Source: Odontesthes bonariensis
Lineage: Eukaryota; Chordata; Actinopteri; Atheriniformes; Atherinopsidae
DNA: 64,000 nucleotides
Reading direction: 5' to 3'
NCBI RefSeq assembly: GCF_027942865.1
Contig: NC_134517.1
Span: 17,304,009 to 17,368,008 of the forward strand
The position numbers and the translations under genes were made by a program. The notes under the pieces were generated by a model that had not been told where the DNA came from, ran no database searches, and was given only the letters and a program-made list of their open reading frames with translations. Below are positions 1 to 11,900 of this stretch, in pieces (the stretch's first letter is position 1; each line of letters begins with the position of its first letter).

Positions 1-64
1 TTCAGAAATCGTTAGGATTCGAATTTGCGGCTTCACTGTTTTATTCGCTGTCTTTGTATGTTAG

Positions 65-1164
65 GAAAGTGGACTGCAGACCAAAGAGAAGTACAAGCGA
101 ACCGAAGACCGCTTTTACAGGATTGGTAAGCAAATTTAACAGTCCCTCAGTGCCATGTGAAAGCATACTCTGCTTCCACTCTGAAGCCTCATGATCAGAT
201 TACACACCTCCACTGACGGTGCCGGGAGTGATGAGAATGTACAAAAGGTGTGCGAAATGTTGGGGAATTCCTTGCAATTTTTTACAGGAAGGTTTTTGTT
301 CTTTCTCCACTTTTACCCTCTTTATTTTGTCCTTTGAAAATAAGGCTTTTCAAAATCTTAGACTATAAGATTGACCTGATATGAAGTTTGGAGGGGGGGA
401 GATCCCACAATCCCTCCATGTTTTCACATAGTTTTACTATTTTGTGGACCCTTCACGCTGCAGAAAGTGAGCAAACGTATATTCCTGTTCGACAGATTAA
501 GACTGCACTGAACACGTAAATATTCTGTCCTCGGGTTGTTTATTAGTTCCTATCCTGGTGAAAAGCTGTCCGATTCCCTCTAGAACTGAAGTATCTGAGC
601 TTTTTGAATAAATCACAAACGTTTAAGTTATTTATTGACTAACTAATGTATGATTTCCTCACCTTCGTTCACAGAGCCTTACCTTCGATTTGAGCTAATT
701 AGGTTTAGTTAATTATTGGCCATATTCTCAACTTAAAGATAGGATTTACGTACTTTCATTTGTTCTGATCTTCAAAACACAAGACATTGTCAGTCAGCCT
801 TTTCTTGATCTCGTTCATTTTTCATCTGAAGATTTTTGCTCTTTCACTCACCTTTTGGACATGATTTATATTGACTTGTGCTTTTGTGTGTACCAATGTT
901 TGAACTCTCAGGTCACTTTGAGAAAGGCATGTCAGAGGGGGCAGTCGATCCTGCCTTCAATCCTGTATTGGCACTCCGTCTTTCAGTTCTCAAAGACTCT
1001 GCTGTGTGGGCCATCCTCAGTGAAGTAAGTCTGTCCTTCATTACGCGATGAATATCGTTCGCTCGGATCAATATCAGATGCGCACCTTCTGGTTTTTCAT
1101 TTAATAACACATATGCTGCTCTGCTCTCTCCTTGCAGATACATATAAAGAGGATATCTGGCTGA
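65..1164 (+). CDS. MGAT4A: MGAT4A C-terminus (GnT-IVa), last three coding exons
   Basis: Alpha-1,3-mannosyl-glycoprotein 4-beta-N-acetylglucosaminyltransferase A, a Golgi enzyme that adds a beta-1,4-linked GlcNAc branch to N-glycans. Three exons join in frame: 65-125, 912-1024 and 1138-1164 (TGA at 1162-1164), giving the last 66 residues. Each edge has AG before and GT after it (gtaagc at 126, gtaagt at 1025). Recognisable family pieces are KRTEDRFYRIG, the segment around VDPAFNP, LRLSVLKDSAVWAILSE and the short tail IHIKRISG before the stop. Earlier exons lie left of the window. The paralogue MGAT4B has a similar tail; I choose MGAT4A because COA5 and INPP4A follow, as in the conserved vertebrate block. 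A possible polyadenylation signal AATAAA lies at 2115-2120. What is seen: splice phases and tail. What is inferred: the paralogue. Confidence 0.85.
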
Positions 1165-3669
1165 CTGCTCAGGATAAGGTACATGAATTATGGCCCCTGG
1201 AGGACCAAAATCTCTTAGACTGCTTACGCAGGGTCTCTGGCACCTAGCAACCGGCAGTGAAGTCATTAGAGCTTAGAGTTGCTCGTCCCAGCTTGTCTGA
1301 GGAACGCCACCTCTCTGTCCCTGCTCTTCCCAATGTACTTTATGTTGCTTCTCATTAATTGATTTACTCCCTTTCTTTCTCCATCTTTCCCACACTCCTG
1401 CGCTCTTCGTTTCTTTGTGAGAATGTGAATACTACTGTCGGCAGAACAACAGTGGAAGGTGTGAGGACATCGTTTCCCGGCTCTGGCTCTCAAAGTGACT
1501 GTGTTGTTCAGCGGCTTTGAAAACAATCAGATAATTCCTGAATGAGGTTGAAACTTCACATCTGGCGAGAACCAGTCGGCTGGCCACTGGTGCAGATGCT
1601 GCCAAATCCCTCTCTGTTACTCAATGCTGCCACACTTGGGCAAGCTGGGGCATTGCACTGTCACTAGCGCCCCAGCAAAGCCTGTGATCATCAAGAATGT
1701 TGTCGTCACTACTGGCCAGTTGCTCTCTGTTCTCGGCAGAAATGATGGCGCTCTAGATCAACACCAGCCTAAACAAAACATGTTTTCTCCACTCCCATCG
1801 AAAACTCAAACACATGTCCTGAATAACAAACTCACTTATTGTGAGCTTATTGTTCTAAAAATCCTGCCATTTAGCCAGTTGGTGACAACCTCGACCATCG
1901 GGCGACATCAGTGGTATCCATCAAGAAAATAAGTTCCATGTCATCATATCTGTCTTGCCTCTTTTCTGACAGGCTTTGTTTGACCTCGGTGTCCCTTTTT
2001 AGGAAACCAATAGGATATTGCCTTGGCAACATTTTCCTGAAGGAATATATTGTTATATTGATATATTATTACAACCATGACTGACGATCTATGAAGGTGA
2101 CTTAATTTATTTGAAATAAATCTTTAATTTGTACAAGAGGTAAAAATATATTTTTATTCTACTAAGAGACGTTTATGGTAATTAAGTCTGTTTTTGTGTG
2201 CTTTTTTTTTTGTTTGTTTGTTTTGATTTTGTTTTGTTTTTTTAAGTGCAACTGTCAATTTTATTTCTATGGTAACAGCTACTTGCGAAGTTGGATCTAA
2301 AATCGTTTTTTTCTCTGCTTAAAAACTAAAGGGTAGGAAGTCTGCGAGTAGGTTCTGTTGAAGTAAACGCGGATGTGGGTCTAAAATAGAAAAATGTGCC
2401 TTATATCCAGGTCCTTTGAAGTTGCCCCGACATCATTTTAGTTTGTACCCTCACGCTTTTTAATTTAAATTTATTTTTTTTTTTATCCAACTCATGGACT
2501 GCTGGATATAATAATATTTTGAACCTCACTTTATGATTGGATGGTAAGGACAATATATTTTTTTCTAATGCTGAGTGAAATTAGTGAAGGTTCTACCAGT
2601 TTACTATCTGAAACAGCAAATTTGCACGTTTTTTTTTTTCCTTGCTATTTCAATCGCATCAGTCTTCATTGTACCTCATTTTTCCATCTTCCTGGCTTTT
2701 ATTCAATTACAATTCATTTGGGATTTTTTTTTTTTTTTTTTTATTGACAGAATGTTATGACTACTGATTATTGCAGAGTGTGCCACTGACTGTACATATA
2801 TATAAATGGCAACAAACATAATTTGTTTCTATCAGTCTCTATTGCTTTGTAGTAGTTTATTGAAATCCACTTGACATGTTTTATGTGTGTTGCCGATGTT
2901 CTGGGTGGGAAAATATTTGTAAGTGACGCTTAAATGATCTAACGTGTTAGTGATTTATTTTTCTTTTTTTCTCCCAGAGTTAGTGAAGTGCCTTTTGGTA
3001 GAATTGATATGAAATTGGTCAATTCCTGCTTATCATGCTTCTCTGCATGCATGACTATTAAATGTAGTTTCTAAATATTTTTTTTCTCGTCCACCCCTGA
3101 TCAAATCATCTACTCCAGTGCTACACTCACCCCAGTATCTCGCTCTTCATTGTAATCTTTTAATTTTGTAGAAGATGGAAGCAAATTAACTATTGTTTTT
3201 GAAAGGAGGCAGCAGTAGGACTAACAGGATTTCGTTTCAGTGCTTTCTTGCATCCATATACTGAAAAGGAATGCATGTCAGGGCATGAAATTGTCATGTG
3301 ATCCCCGGGATTCCCCTGCTCCATTCTCTGGAATGTGGGACAGGAAATGGGAAAAACAAAGGACAAACAGCCCCCTAGCCACTCATCAGTTCATGTGCCT
3401 TCATTGTGTACATGCGTATGCCTGACTTAATGATTTATGTCATCATTTCTCATGGACATATTGAAAATAAAAGAGAAAAGTTGGTAGAAGTCATGGCCAT
3501 CTTTGTGTTGTGATTTTGTTCTACTTTCATCACTCATACCATCTGCATTGTCGGGTTTGATTTCAAAGTCGCTTTGTTCTAAAATGATGTAATCAACTTG
3601 ACCTGTTAAAAAAAACATGGCCTGCAAATTCTGTTAATTATAATTTTTGCATAATTGATTCATACCAAA
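1165..3669. other. MGAT4A 3' flank and intergenic region
   Basis: No credible coding exon is seen on either strand. The stretch is AT-rich, with several T homopolymers (for example 2726-2743) and several AATAAA-like signals that could end MGAT4A. Open frames here (1624-1932 plus; 913-1526 and 3427-3627 minus) show no domain, codon or splice support. In mammals UNC50 sits between MGAT4A and COA5 on the opposite strand. I looked for its membrane segments on the minus strand and did not find them. Confidence 0.5.
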
Positions 3670-3850
3670 AAAAAACTACAGGCTCTCCCAGCATGCAATT
3701 TTACTTCCGTTTTCCCAGGATTCTGTTCGATAATAATGGCGGCCGAGAGCTTTTCATAACAACATCGATGTAACTGCTGATAACTAGCCGATTCTTCTAC
3801 TTTCGAGGAAGTCATTGGGGCGATATTGGTACAAACGTGAATTTTGAATA
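3670..3850 (+). promoter_or_regulatory. COA5 promoter and 5' leader
   Basis: Just upstream of the COA5 ATG lies a cluster typical of housekeeping promoters. ACTACA at 3675 followed by CTCCCAGCATGC to 3696 matches the ZNF143/THAP11 composite site. ACTTCC around 3703 is ETS-like. ATAATGGCGGCC around 3734-3743 resembles a YY1 site, which often lies near a start site. A short upstream frame (ATG 3736-3738, stop TAA 3757-3759, seven codons) precedes the real start at 3851 and could modulate translation. No TATA box is seen. Assignment of factors is by motif only. Confidence 0.6.
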
Positions 3851-5353
3851 ATGCCGAAATATTATGAGGATAAAGAGGAGGATGGCAGAGCTTGCGCCGG
3901 CATCAGAGAGGACTTCAGGGCATGTCTCCTTCAGCATGACTGCGTCGTGAAGGTAAATCAGCCAGACTGACTAAACACTGCTGTCACAGTTTGCAACCTG
4001 CTGTGAGTTAATTTTTTTTTTTACAGTTGAAATACTCAATGCAAAAAGCTGATTAAAGTGAAAGACCTTTAATCTGGTGATTGTAATTGTCAGTATTAAG
4101 GTCATGGAAGGTGCCAACCATACAGGAATGGTATTCTCTCGGTCTATGTCACGCCAGACTCCATTTCGAAAAACTGTTATTTTCAAGTTTTATGTATCAC
4201 ATTGGTGACATTATGTTTATGTCAATGGGCGACACTTAAATTCGGCTTCAGTGTTTACTTATATGTTCGCCAGGCAGCTCACCAAAGCTGCAGTGGTCGT
4301 TTCCTAGCTTACTTGCTATACGTCAGAATATTCTAGCACGTATGACATCGTATACGTTAGATGCAGAATACGGAAAATGTGTTATATTTGCGTTGACAGT
4401 GTTTTGTTGAGCCTGAGAAAAAGATGAAGCGACTGCATTCTTTTGTAAGTTGTGGAATTTTAAGAGAGACTTTTGAATGAGGTGTTAAATTTATAATAAA
4501 TTAATTTGTTAGTAAAGGTGATGAACTGAAATATGTATCACGAAATCGTCTCTGTTTGTGGAAAACTAAGTAAGTTAGTACACCCTTACTGCTACCAAGT
4601 AGAGATGCATTTAACTGATCATCGGCAAGTGTGAGCACCTCTATAAAAGCAGACATTTTGTCATTTGGTCTGGCGCATTCAGGTGTCATAAGCAGTTATC
4701 TTGGAGAAGCAATTGTTGCTGCCCCTCAATCTGGAAGGGTTATGAGACCATTTCCAAACAATATGGAGTCCATCTTCCTCCAGTGAAAAAGACTATTCAC
4801 AAGTGGAAAACCTTCAAGACAGCTGAGAATCCTCTCATGGGAGGATGTCCAAACAAGTTCACTCCGAGGTCAGACTGCGCAATGCTCAGAGAAACTGACC
4901 TCAGAGCTACATGTCAGACTCTACTCGGTTAGCATGTTAAAATCCACAATAATTGTTGTATTAAACTGAAAATAGATAAACATCAATAAAACAACATGAC
5001 ACCAGAAGGGGACACCATCATTTATTCCCAAAATTGCTGTGTAATTTGTATAGACATCCGTGTTTTTGATGACCAATTTAAATGGGACTTTCAGCTCGCG
5101 TTATTTTCATTCTGTGGAAATCTTCTTGCCTTTTCTCCTAAAACCCATCGGACAGAAGATCACATGTTGGAGCACATCACAGCCCACATAGCATATTGTT
5201 CTATGACTCAGGGAATGAATAAAATATCAATGCAGCCCAAAATAAAGCTTTAGTTTCTTTTGGAAAAAGCTTGGGGAAAAAAAGAAGCAAAAAAAGGTTA
5301 TTTCCTATCATTTTGTAGAAACACTTTAGCACATTGTTACATTAAAATAAAAG

Positions 5354-5412
<59 letters not shown>

Positions 5413-8356
5413 CAAGAATAATCTAACTTGACTTGGTATAGTAGTTGAACGTTACCACTGAAAAGTAGCCTGGCTGACGCGTCCACAATCTCGATGAGAT
5501 GGTGGTCTGGGAACTAGGTGTGCATTTTCTCGTATTTGAGGCGTGGTTTACGAATGCCTAGAGCCGTTTATTGGGCGCTACGAATGTCTATCAAATGACG
5601 TCAGGTATTTCCCATGCTGCTTTGCGCTCGATTCATAGCCAATTGTATCACTTATACCAGATGACGACAGAAATTCGACGAGGAAGAAGAAAAAAAATGG
5701 AAAATAAAAGTAAACTTGCGCTCTAAGCTATTTAAATTGACAACAAAGTAGGCCTATATGCTATATTCTACATGAATTTTTATGTTGTAGAGTTGTGAAT
5801 TTATTTTAATAATGGAGAAATTGAGCAGCCTTGCTTTGTTGTCTACAGTAGTAGCTCAACCCTCATCTTACTTTGAAGCTCCCAGCTCCCAGAAGTGACG
5901 TCGACGTAGCTTTAGCAGCAGAAAAGCTATCAGGCTTGTGTTGATGATAATAATAAACTCCTGGACTATGTACAAACTTCCAAATGCATCGTTTTGTGAG
6001 TACAGACCATATTTGTACTACTGTAGAAGTTTGGTTTCATGACATGTGATTTTAGTGTGGTAATTTTGGAGATACTGCCAGGGTCCGTCAGCGCTTGTAC
6101 TAAGCTATTCGGGATAACTCAGTAACTCAGCTGATGTTCAGCCAATATCGGAAAAACTTCGGGTGGGCTACTTGGCTGGATGTCACGGTTCAAATGACCC
6201 TAGGGTGAATCTACTCCGAAACACTTTCTAAGGCTGCATTGAACGGTAACGTTGTGTCCGCTGTCATGTTGAATTAACACTCTACAAGCTTCGGTGTAGC
6301 GCATAGACGTCGTCATCGTCTTGCTGCCGCCGCCACCCCCCCCCCGTTCTGTGATTGGTTCCCAAACTCTGGCAAAAATAAGGGCGGTGGTTTCCAGGCT
6401 GACTTTGCAGTGAGAATGAAATCGAGCGCAAAGCAGCATGGGAATTCCCAGGCTAACTGAAAAGACTAATCTAGTAACTATTTGCAACAGCTCTTGTCAC
6501 ATGCCCTTTAACATTGTTAACTGTGATTCGTTCCAATTGAAACAAATGCAAATAAAATGTATAAATAAAGGAAAAGATTCGTGCAACATGCTGAAACAGA
6601 ACCAGTTATGAGTTATACGGGCCTTTTAGGCTGCTCTTATTTATCTTGTCCAAGTCTCATAGCCTATAAAGTCACACACTCTAATATTTGGTTGGACCTC
6701 ATTTAGCTCTGATTACAGCACGCTTTCGCTGGGGCATCGCTTCAATAAGAAAAGAAAAAAAAAATCCACTGATGAAATAACGTGGTTATTCAGGTAGTCT
6801 TTTTTTTTTTTATGGGCACATAATTCTGCTGAACCGAGACCTGAGCAACTGCAGCAACCCCCGATCATAGCACTTCCCCCACAGGCTTGTACGGTAGGCA
6901 CTAGGCATGATGGACCTCTGGAACAGTGTAAATCTGGACTCATTAGACCACATGGACCTTCTTCCATCGCTCAAGAGTCCAATCTTTTTGCTCCCTAGCA
7001 AATTGAAGCCTTTTTTTTTTTTTTCCCCCGATTAGCCTCACTGATAAGTGGTTATCTTAAGGCTACACAGCTGTTTAGTCCCAATCCCTTGAGTTTACTT
7101 TGCATTGTGTGTGTTTCAAAGCTAATCAGCAGGTGGCACTACAGAGCCTTGGAAAAAAAAAATAGTGCTTCAAGAAGCTTAATCTGGCCATCACTAAATA
7201 TGATCATATGTTGTGAATGTAACGCTGTAAGGCACAGTGTGCTCACTGGAAGGACCTCATTTATTTTAACTGGTTTCTTAATGTATCAGGAGGGGAAGAT
7301 GCCCAGTGAGTGTCTGAAGGAAGGCCACTGCAAAGCCCTGCAGACATCGTTCTTCGAGTGCAAGAGGTCGATGGTGAGTACAGGGCCATTGTGCTCTGAT
7401 GCATGCACAAAATATTTGGTGGGAAAAGTGAATTTTTCCATGTTCCTCTTTTACTATATACTATATATAGTAAAAGTTTATTTTCCAAACTGAGTTGAAG
7501 CATTGTGCAGCTGAAACTGACTCAACTGTCTTGAGTAGGGGTGGAACGGTACAAAAAACTCACGGTTCGGTACGTACCTCGGTTTGGACCCTACGGTTCG
7601 GTACATTTTCGGTACAGTGCCGAAGGAGGCGTGTAGCGAGGTTCGAGCACATGCAGACCATGAACACGGTGGCCTCCCCGCTCTCCATATTAGCTTCTTT
7701 GTGGTGTTTTTTCTTCTCTCCTTACTTTTACCGGGTTTTGTTTTGTTTTGTTGTTGAATGTGGCGCTAAACGGCTAACGTAACACGTCACTGACGCAGAC
7801 GGCTGCGCGCGGCGCATCAGTCCCGACCTGGTCCCGACTCATGTGCCAATGCAGATTGAAACAGTTCCGCTGGGGAAGGACAGTTATCAGTACAAAATTC
7901 GAGTAGGACAGTTCTGATAACTACTCTGTCCGAAAGCGGCTCTCTCGCGGCTCTCTCTCGGCTCTCTCTCGCAACATCAACCCAACAGCGGTACCTTCCC
8001 ACAGAGTACAGTTTGAATTTGAAGGTGGAGTTTGCTATCTAGACCAATCCAGGCATGCATATATATCTCTATGGACCAATCAGAGCTTGCATGTGGCAGT
8101 GTTTAAATGGGTCCTGAAGGAAACTCTTGCAAAATAACAGTTCCGCGTTCAGATCAATATTAAACTTCCGTACCGTGTGTACTCTGCGTGGCAATGCGCG
8201 TACCGAACCGTGACCCCTGTACCGTGACGGTTCGGCACGAATACATATACCGTGCCGGCCCTAGTCTTGAGGTTTGCTGCAAACTCTGACCAGCGTCTTG
8301 TCATTCGTCTGCAGCTGGACACGAGGTCAAGATTCAGAGGACGGAAAGGATACTGA
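3851..8356 (+). CDS. COA5: Cytochrome c oxidase assembly factor 5
   Basis: Small twin-CX9C-type mitochondrial intermembrane-space protein needed for complex IV assembly. Three exons: 3851-3952, 7290-7373 and 8315-8356 (TGA 8354-8356), all joined in phase 0, with GT-AG introns (gtaaat, gtgagt; cag acceptors). The 75-residue product starts MPKYYEDK and has C15, then CLLQHDC (C25, C31), then CLKEGHC (C42, C48) and C58, and ends LDTRSRFRGRKGY, as in the human protein of 74 residues. Intron 1 carries Tc1 remnants and a 990-bp element; intron 2 carries a hAT MITE. The gene follows MGAT4A on the same strand and converges on the nucleoside hydrolase pair. Complete and intact. Confidence 0.96.
4690..4935 (+). 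mobile_element. Tc1/mariner transposase N-terminal remnant
   Basis: Reading across two frames gives a helix-turn-helix pattern like the start of fish Tc1-like transposases: ISKQYGVHLPPVKKTIHKW, then a PNKFTPRSDCAMLRE-like linker. Frameshifts break it and no catalytic DDE part follows. It lies in COA5 intron 1 and is dead. Confidence 0.5.
5358..5412. repeat. (AT)n microsatellite
   Basis: About 27 uninterrupted AT units in COA5 intron 1. Confidence 0.95.
5466..6455. mobile_element. 990-bp DNA transposon copy A with 9-bp target duplication
   Basis: Flanked by perfect 9-bp duplications ACTGAAAAG (5457-5465 and 6456-6464). Ends are TAGCCTGG and CCAGGCTA. Inside, a subterminal inverted motif close to CATGCTGCTTTGCGC occurs near both ends. 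A shorter inverted copy lies at 34361-34863. On the minus strand near the right end a start codon opens a short peptide, TADTTLPFNAALESV after M, also present in copy B. The superfamily is not clear; 9-bp duplications fit Mutator-like elements, but the terminal repeat is short. Confidence 0.8.
6650..7090 (-). mobile_element. Tc1-like transposase remnant
   Basis: The minus strand at about 6870-7001 reads SDGRRSMWSNESRFTLFQ, the pattern around the second catalytic aspartate of Tc1 transposases (usually WSDES), here changed to Asn. Stops and frameshifts surround it. Lies in COA5 intron 1. Confidence 0.6.
7536..8263. mobile_element. hAT-type MITE with perfect 8-bp duplication
   Basis: Flanked by GTCTTGAG on both sides (7528-7535 and 8264-8271), the 8-bp duplication typical of hAT. 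Termini TAGGGGTGGAACGGTA and, inverted, TAGGGCCGGCACGGTA. The ends are rich in ACGGTTCGGTAC-like repeats. No transposase. It sits in COA5 intron 2, 51 bp before the exon 3 acceptor. Confidence 0.9.
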
Positions 8357-8662
8357 GGAGCCGACTAACCGCCGATGCAGCCACGTAGCTGAACGGAAAC
8401 CTGATCAGCAGCTGTCAATGCTTGAAATCATTGAAATGACGGCGGCTGCTCGTGTGACAGAGTTCAGCGTGACGGAAACTCCATCTCAAAGAGGTGTGAA
8501 AAGTAGTAGCAAAGGACTACAAAACAGCCGAGGAGTACACACTCCCGGAAACAAAACGGAGCAATCATTGACTGGAGCTTTGAGCGTCTCTATTCTTTCA
8601 AAGAAAAAAATGTGTTTTTCTGGATGACCGAGTGTGTGATGCGGGATGATGCAGACCCTTAA

Positions 8663-8679
8663 AATAAAAGATGAATAAA
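8663..8679 (+). terminator. COA5 polyadenylation signals
   Basis: Two AATAAA hexamers (8663-8668 and 8674-8679) about 310 bp after the COA5 stop, followed by a GT-rich stretch. Confidence 0.7.
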
Positions 8680-8936
8680 GCCAAAAGTGCTTCGTGCGTC
8701 TTTAATGTATGCTCACAGGTGGAGTCGTCATACACTCGAGGTAAGTGGGAAGTCAAAAGGAGTCCAGTCGTTGCACAGCTGTGTCTGATACAGCATGTGT
8801 GTTTATCATCATAAATAAAACAGCTCAGGGAAACAAGTTTCTTCAGAGATTCAATCCCATATAAAAAAACATTCAGGCTGAGTATGACGCTCGTGGACGG
8901 GAACGGTGACGCGGTCGTTTATGCCTCCCTGGATTG

Positions 8937-11900
8937 TTACTTCAAAGCAGCCATCATCATCTGCTTGAACTTCTCCATATCTACCTTCTTCATGATGAAA
9001 GCCTTGTGGGTCTTATTTAGAAACCCCACAGTGTCCACTACCATCATTCCTCTGGTGTGCGTGCCCGTCAGCTCTACGCTAACCGCGTAACGGTCAATCT
9101 CTGTGATGAATGAGTCGTCGACGGCGGCCGCCATGGCGTACGAGTCACAGGAAATGAAGCCTGAGCCTGCGACAAACTCCTTCTGGAAGCGTTCGCTCTG
9201 CGATGCCTCCATGCTGTGGCGGAAGATCCGTGCCATGAAGCGAGCTTTATGGCTGTCCTGCGCCAACCAGGCGTCGCAGAACTCCTGCAGAAATGCAAAG
9301 GTGCACAATGCTTAATACTTTACTTTAGACCCGCACACCGACACGATTAAATTGGGTGCAAATGCTAAGACGTGTAAAAGAAAGAGCTACCCAAGACAGC
9401 ATGCTGTGGCAGGTGAACTCCCAGCAGGCCAAGTAGGTGGGACACTGGTAGTCGTTCAGCACAATGTACGCTGCCTCTGGATCGGCGGCAAAGTTGAACT
9501 CGGCACACACTGTGGTGTTTCCTCGAGCTGCAACACAGGAGTCAGACAGAAGGATGAGAACTCCCGACAGACCAGGACAACACCAATAAATCTACATTTA
9601 CAACGCACTGCTTGCTACTCAGCATCAACCCTTTGACTAATTAATTCATACAGACAATGTTAGGCAGTGGAATTTAACTTAGACCTATAATCATCTCGTC
9701 TTAATAAACCCCATGTTTTGTTAGTTTTTAGACCAAATGTGTTACGTTTAGGACTCGTGAATGCGTGACAGCCAGAATTATTGACGGCTTAATTTATCTC
9801 TGGACTTTAAGTGCTGGGTGACGTTTTCAGTTACTGTTCCCCCAGATAGCATGCGGGTGTGGGCCACTTTGAGGCAACGATCAGGCACTGTAAGCATTCT
9901 TCTGGCCAGGAAAAACAGATGTGAATCAGTAGTAAATGCTACATTTGGGCCAAATATCACAAAACGAATACGGCCCAGCTTTGGCTGATATATGGCAAGT
10001 TTGCAAGGACAAATCCAGATGTGAGCCTAAAGTGGCCCACATATAAAGAAACACACTTGGCCCACCTTTGTTGAAACTTATTTGGGCCAGTTTTGGCCGA
10101 TATATGGCAAGTTAGCAGGTGGAGGTGGCCACCTCCATCTTTAAATTCTTCCTCTTTATGGGTCATCCTTTCCGTACAAGTTTACATGTTTAATTCACTT
10201 CTGCATGAAAAACGTCGCTCACCTTTTCAGGCACCGTTTTTTTTTTCACGTTATTTCTGGAACATCTGGAGGTGTAGCCTTCTGTTCAAACCAAAACCAT
10301 ATTCAAACGAGTCTTTCTTGGGAACGTGTTCACATCATCTTCCCCGCTGCTTCTGTGCTTCTACACACTGAAACTAGAAGCGAACAGTGTTTCACTCACA
10401 CTCAGTGTTGCCCCCCATGACGTAGACCCCTCTGAGTTTGCTCGGCAGAGACGGATCCATCCTCACAGCCAGAGCCAAGTTGGTGAGGGGTGCCGTGGCA
10501 ACCAGACACACCTGAAGTTACATTTACACGGACTTAAGATAATGCCATAAGCACACAGTTAAGTTATACATTCTGTTTCATGAGTATTTGAACTGTATTT
10601 TACCTTTGGTATGAAACAACAGGTTTTAATCAAAGCACTCAGAATGTAACAAAAGACTTTCAGCTTTAGTTCACGGATCACTTTTAGTAATTGGAAGCAA
10701 ATCAGTTTGAGTCTACTCTTCTTAGATGCTTTGCTTTCACTGCAGAGGCCTTCAGTCAGGCACAGAATAGATTTTAAAAGTCTGCTGATGGTTTACTAAT
10801 CCCAGAACGGTTTAGGCCCAAAATACATCTGTGATATGTTCAGAGAATATAAACCCAGCAGAGCTCTTAGATCCAAGGACTCAGGTCAGCTGGTCCAGTC
10901 CAGAGTCCAGACTAAACATGGAGAAGCAGCATTTAGCTGTTATGCTGCAAACAAGTGGAACAAACTGCCAGTGGAGATTAAACTTTCACCAAATGTAGAC
11001 TTTTTTAATCCAGGTTAAAAACATTTCTTTTCTCATGTGTCCATGCATGAAATCTGCACGATATCTTTTAAATTATCTGGACTGTTGCTTGTTTTTAAAT
11101 TAATTTATATTATTTCATTTGTTTCTCTTTATATTCTTTTATGTATTTTTAATGCTTCTTCCACTCCCTGCTGCAATGCTTTTATTTTATGTAAAGCACT
11201 TTGAATTGTACAGGAAATGTGCTATACAAAAAAAATTTGATTTGATTTGATTCAGTTAGTCTTAACCGACTCTTTAAGACTTCTTGCTTCTACAAGTTTG
11301 TGTTTAACTGTCACTCTGTTTTATGTTGATATTCATCTGTGCCGTGAGCCACCATCCAGTTTTGCAGGACTTTAGAGTGAATCTGAGCAGGAAGTACGGC
11401 TATCGGCATTCATCATGACCTTTTCCTCTCCTTCTCTACTCCCCTAAGTCTGATTCATGTTCTTTTTTTTAAAGATGTTTTCCAGCTAAAGTCTGATCTG
11501 GCCCTCCTGATCTTTAGTGGAAGCAGTAGTTTGGATCTGCCTCCTCTCACCTCTCCCGGGTTCTCGTTAACGATCCTGATTATGGCCGCCACAGCGTGCT
11601 CCTTCTGAAGCAGGTCCAGGCCGGGAGCGTCGGGGTCAGGAGCGTCTCCCAGGCCGTCCTGCCCGTGGAAGTGTCCCGCGTCGATGCTGTTCCCCAGGAT
11701 AGGCTTGTCGGCACCTTTAAACACCGGAATCTGCTCCACGAAAAGAGGAGCACGGCACATAAGATGCAAGCATGCGGTGAGATGGAAATCTGTACAGTGA
11801 TCTCATACATTTATATTTTTTTGTGAAAAAGAAAAAGGGAGGTTAAGAGAAAAATTCAATTCGTCGGAGCTTCACTGCAAAGCCTAAAATTAACAACCCC

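Noticed and set aside
1624-1932. 102-codon plus-strand frame after MGAT4A
   Set aside because: No domain, no splice context and odd composition; lies in the 3' flank.
7089-7493. 134-codon plus-strand frame overlapping COA5 exon 2
   Set aside because: Only 7290-7373 is exonic; the rest runs through intron sequence on both sides.
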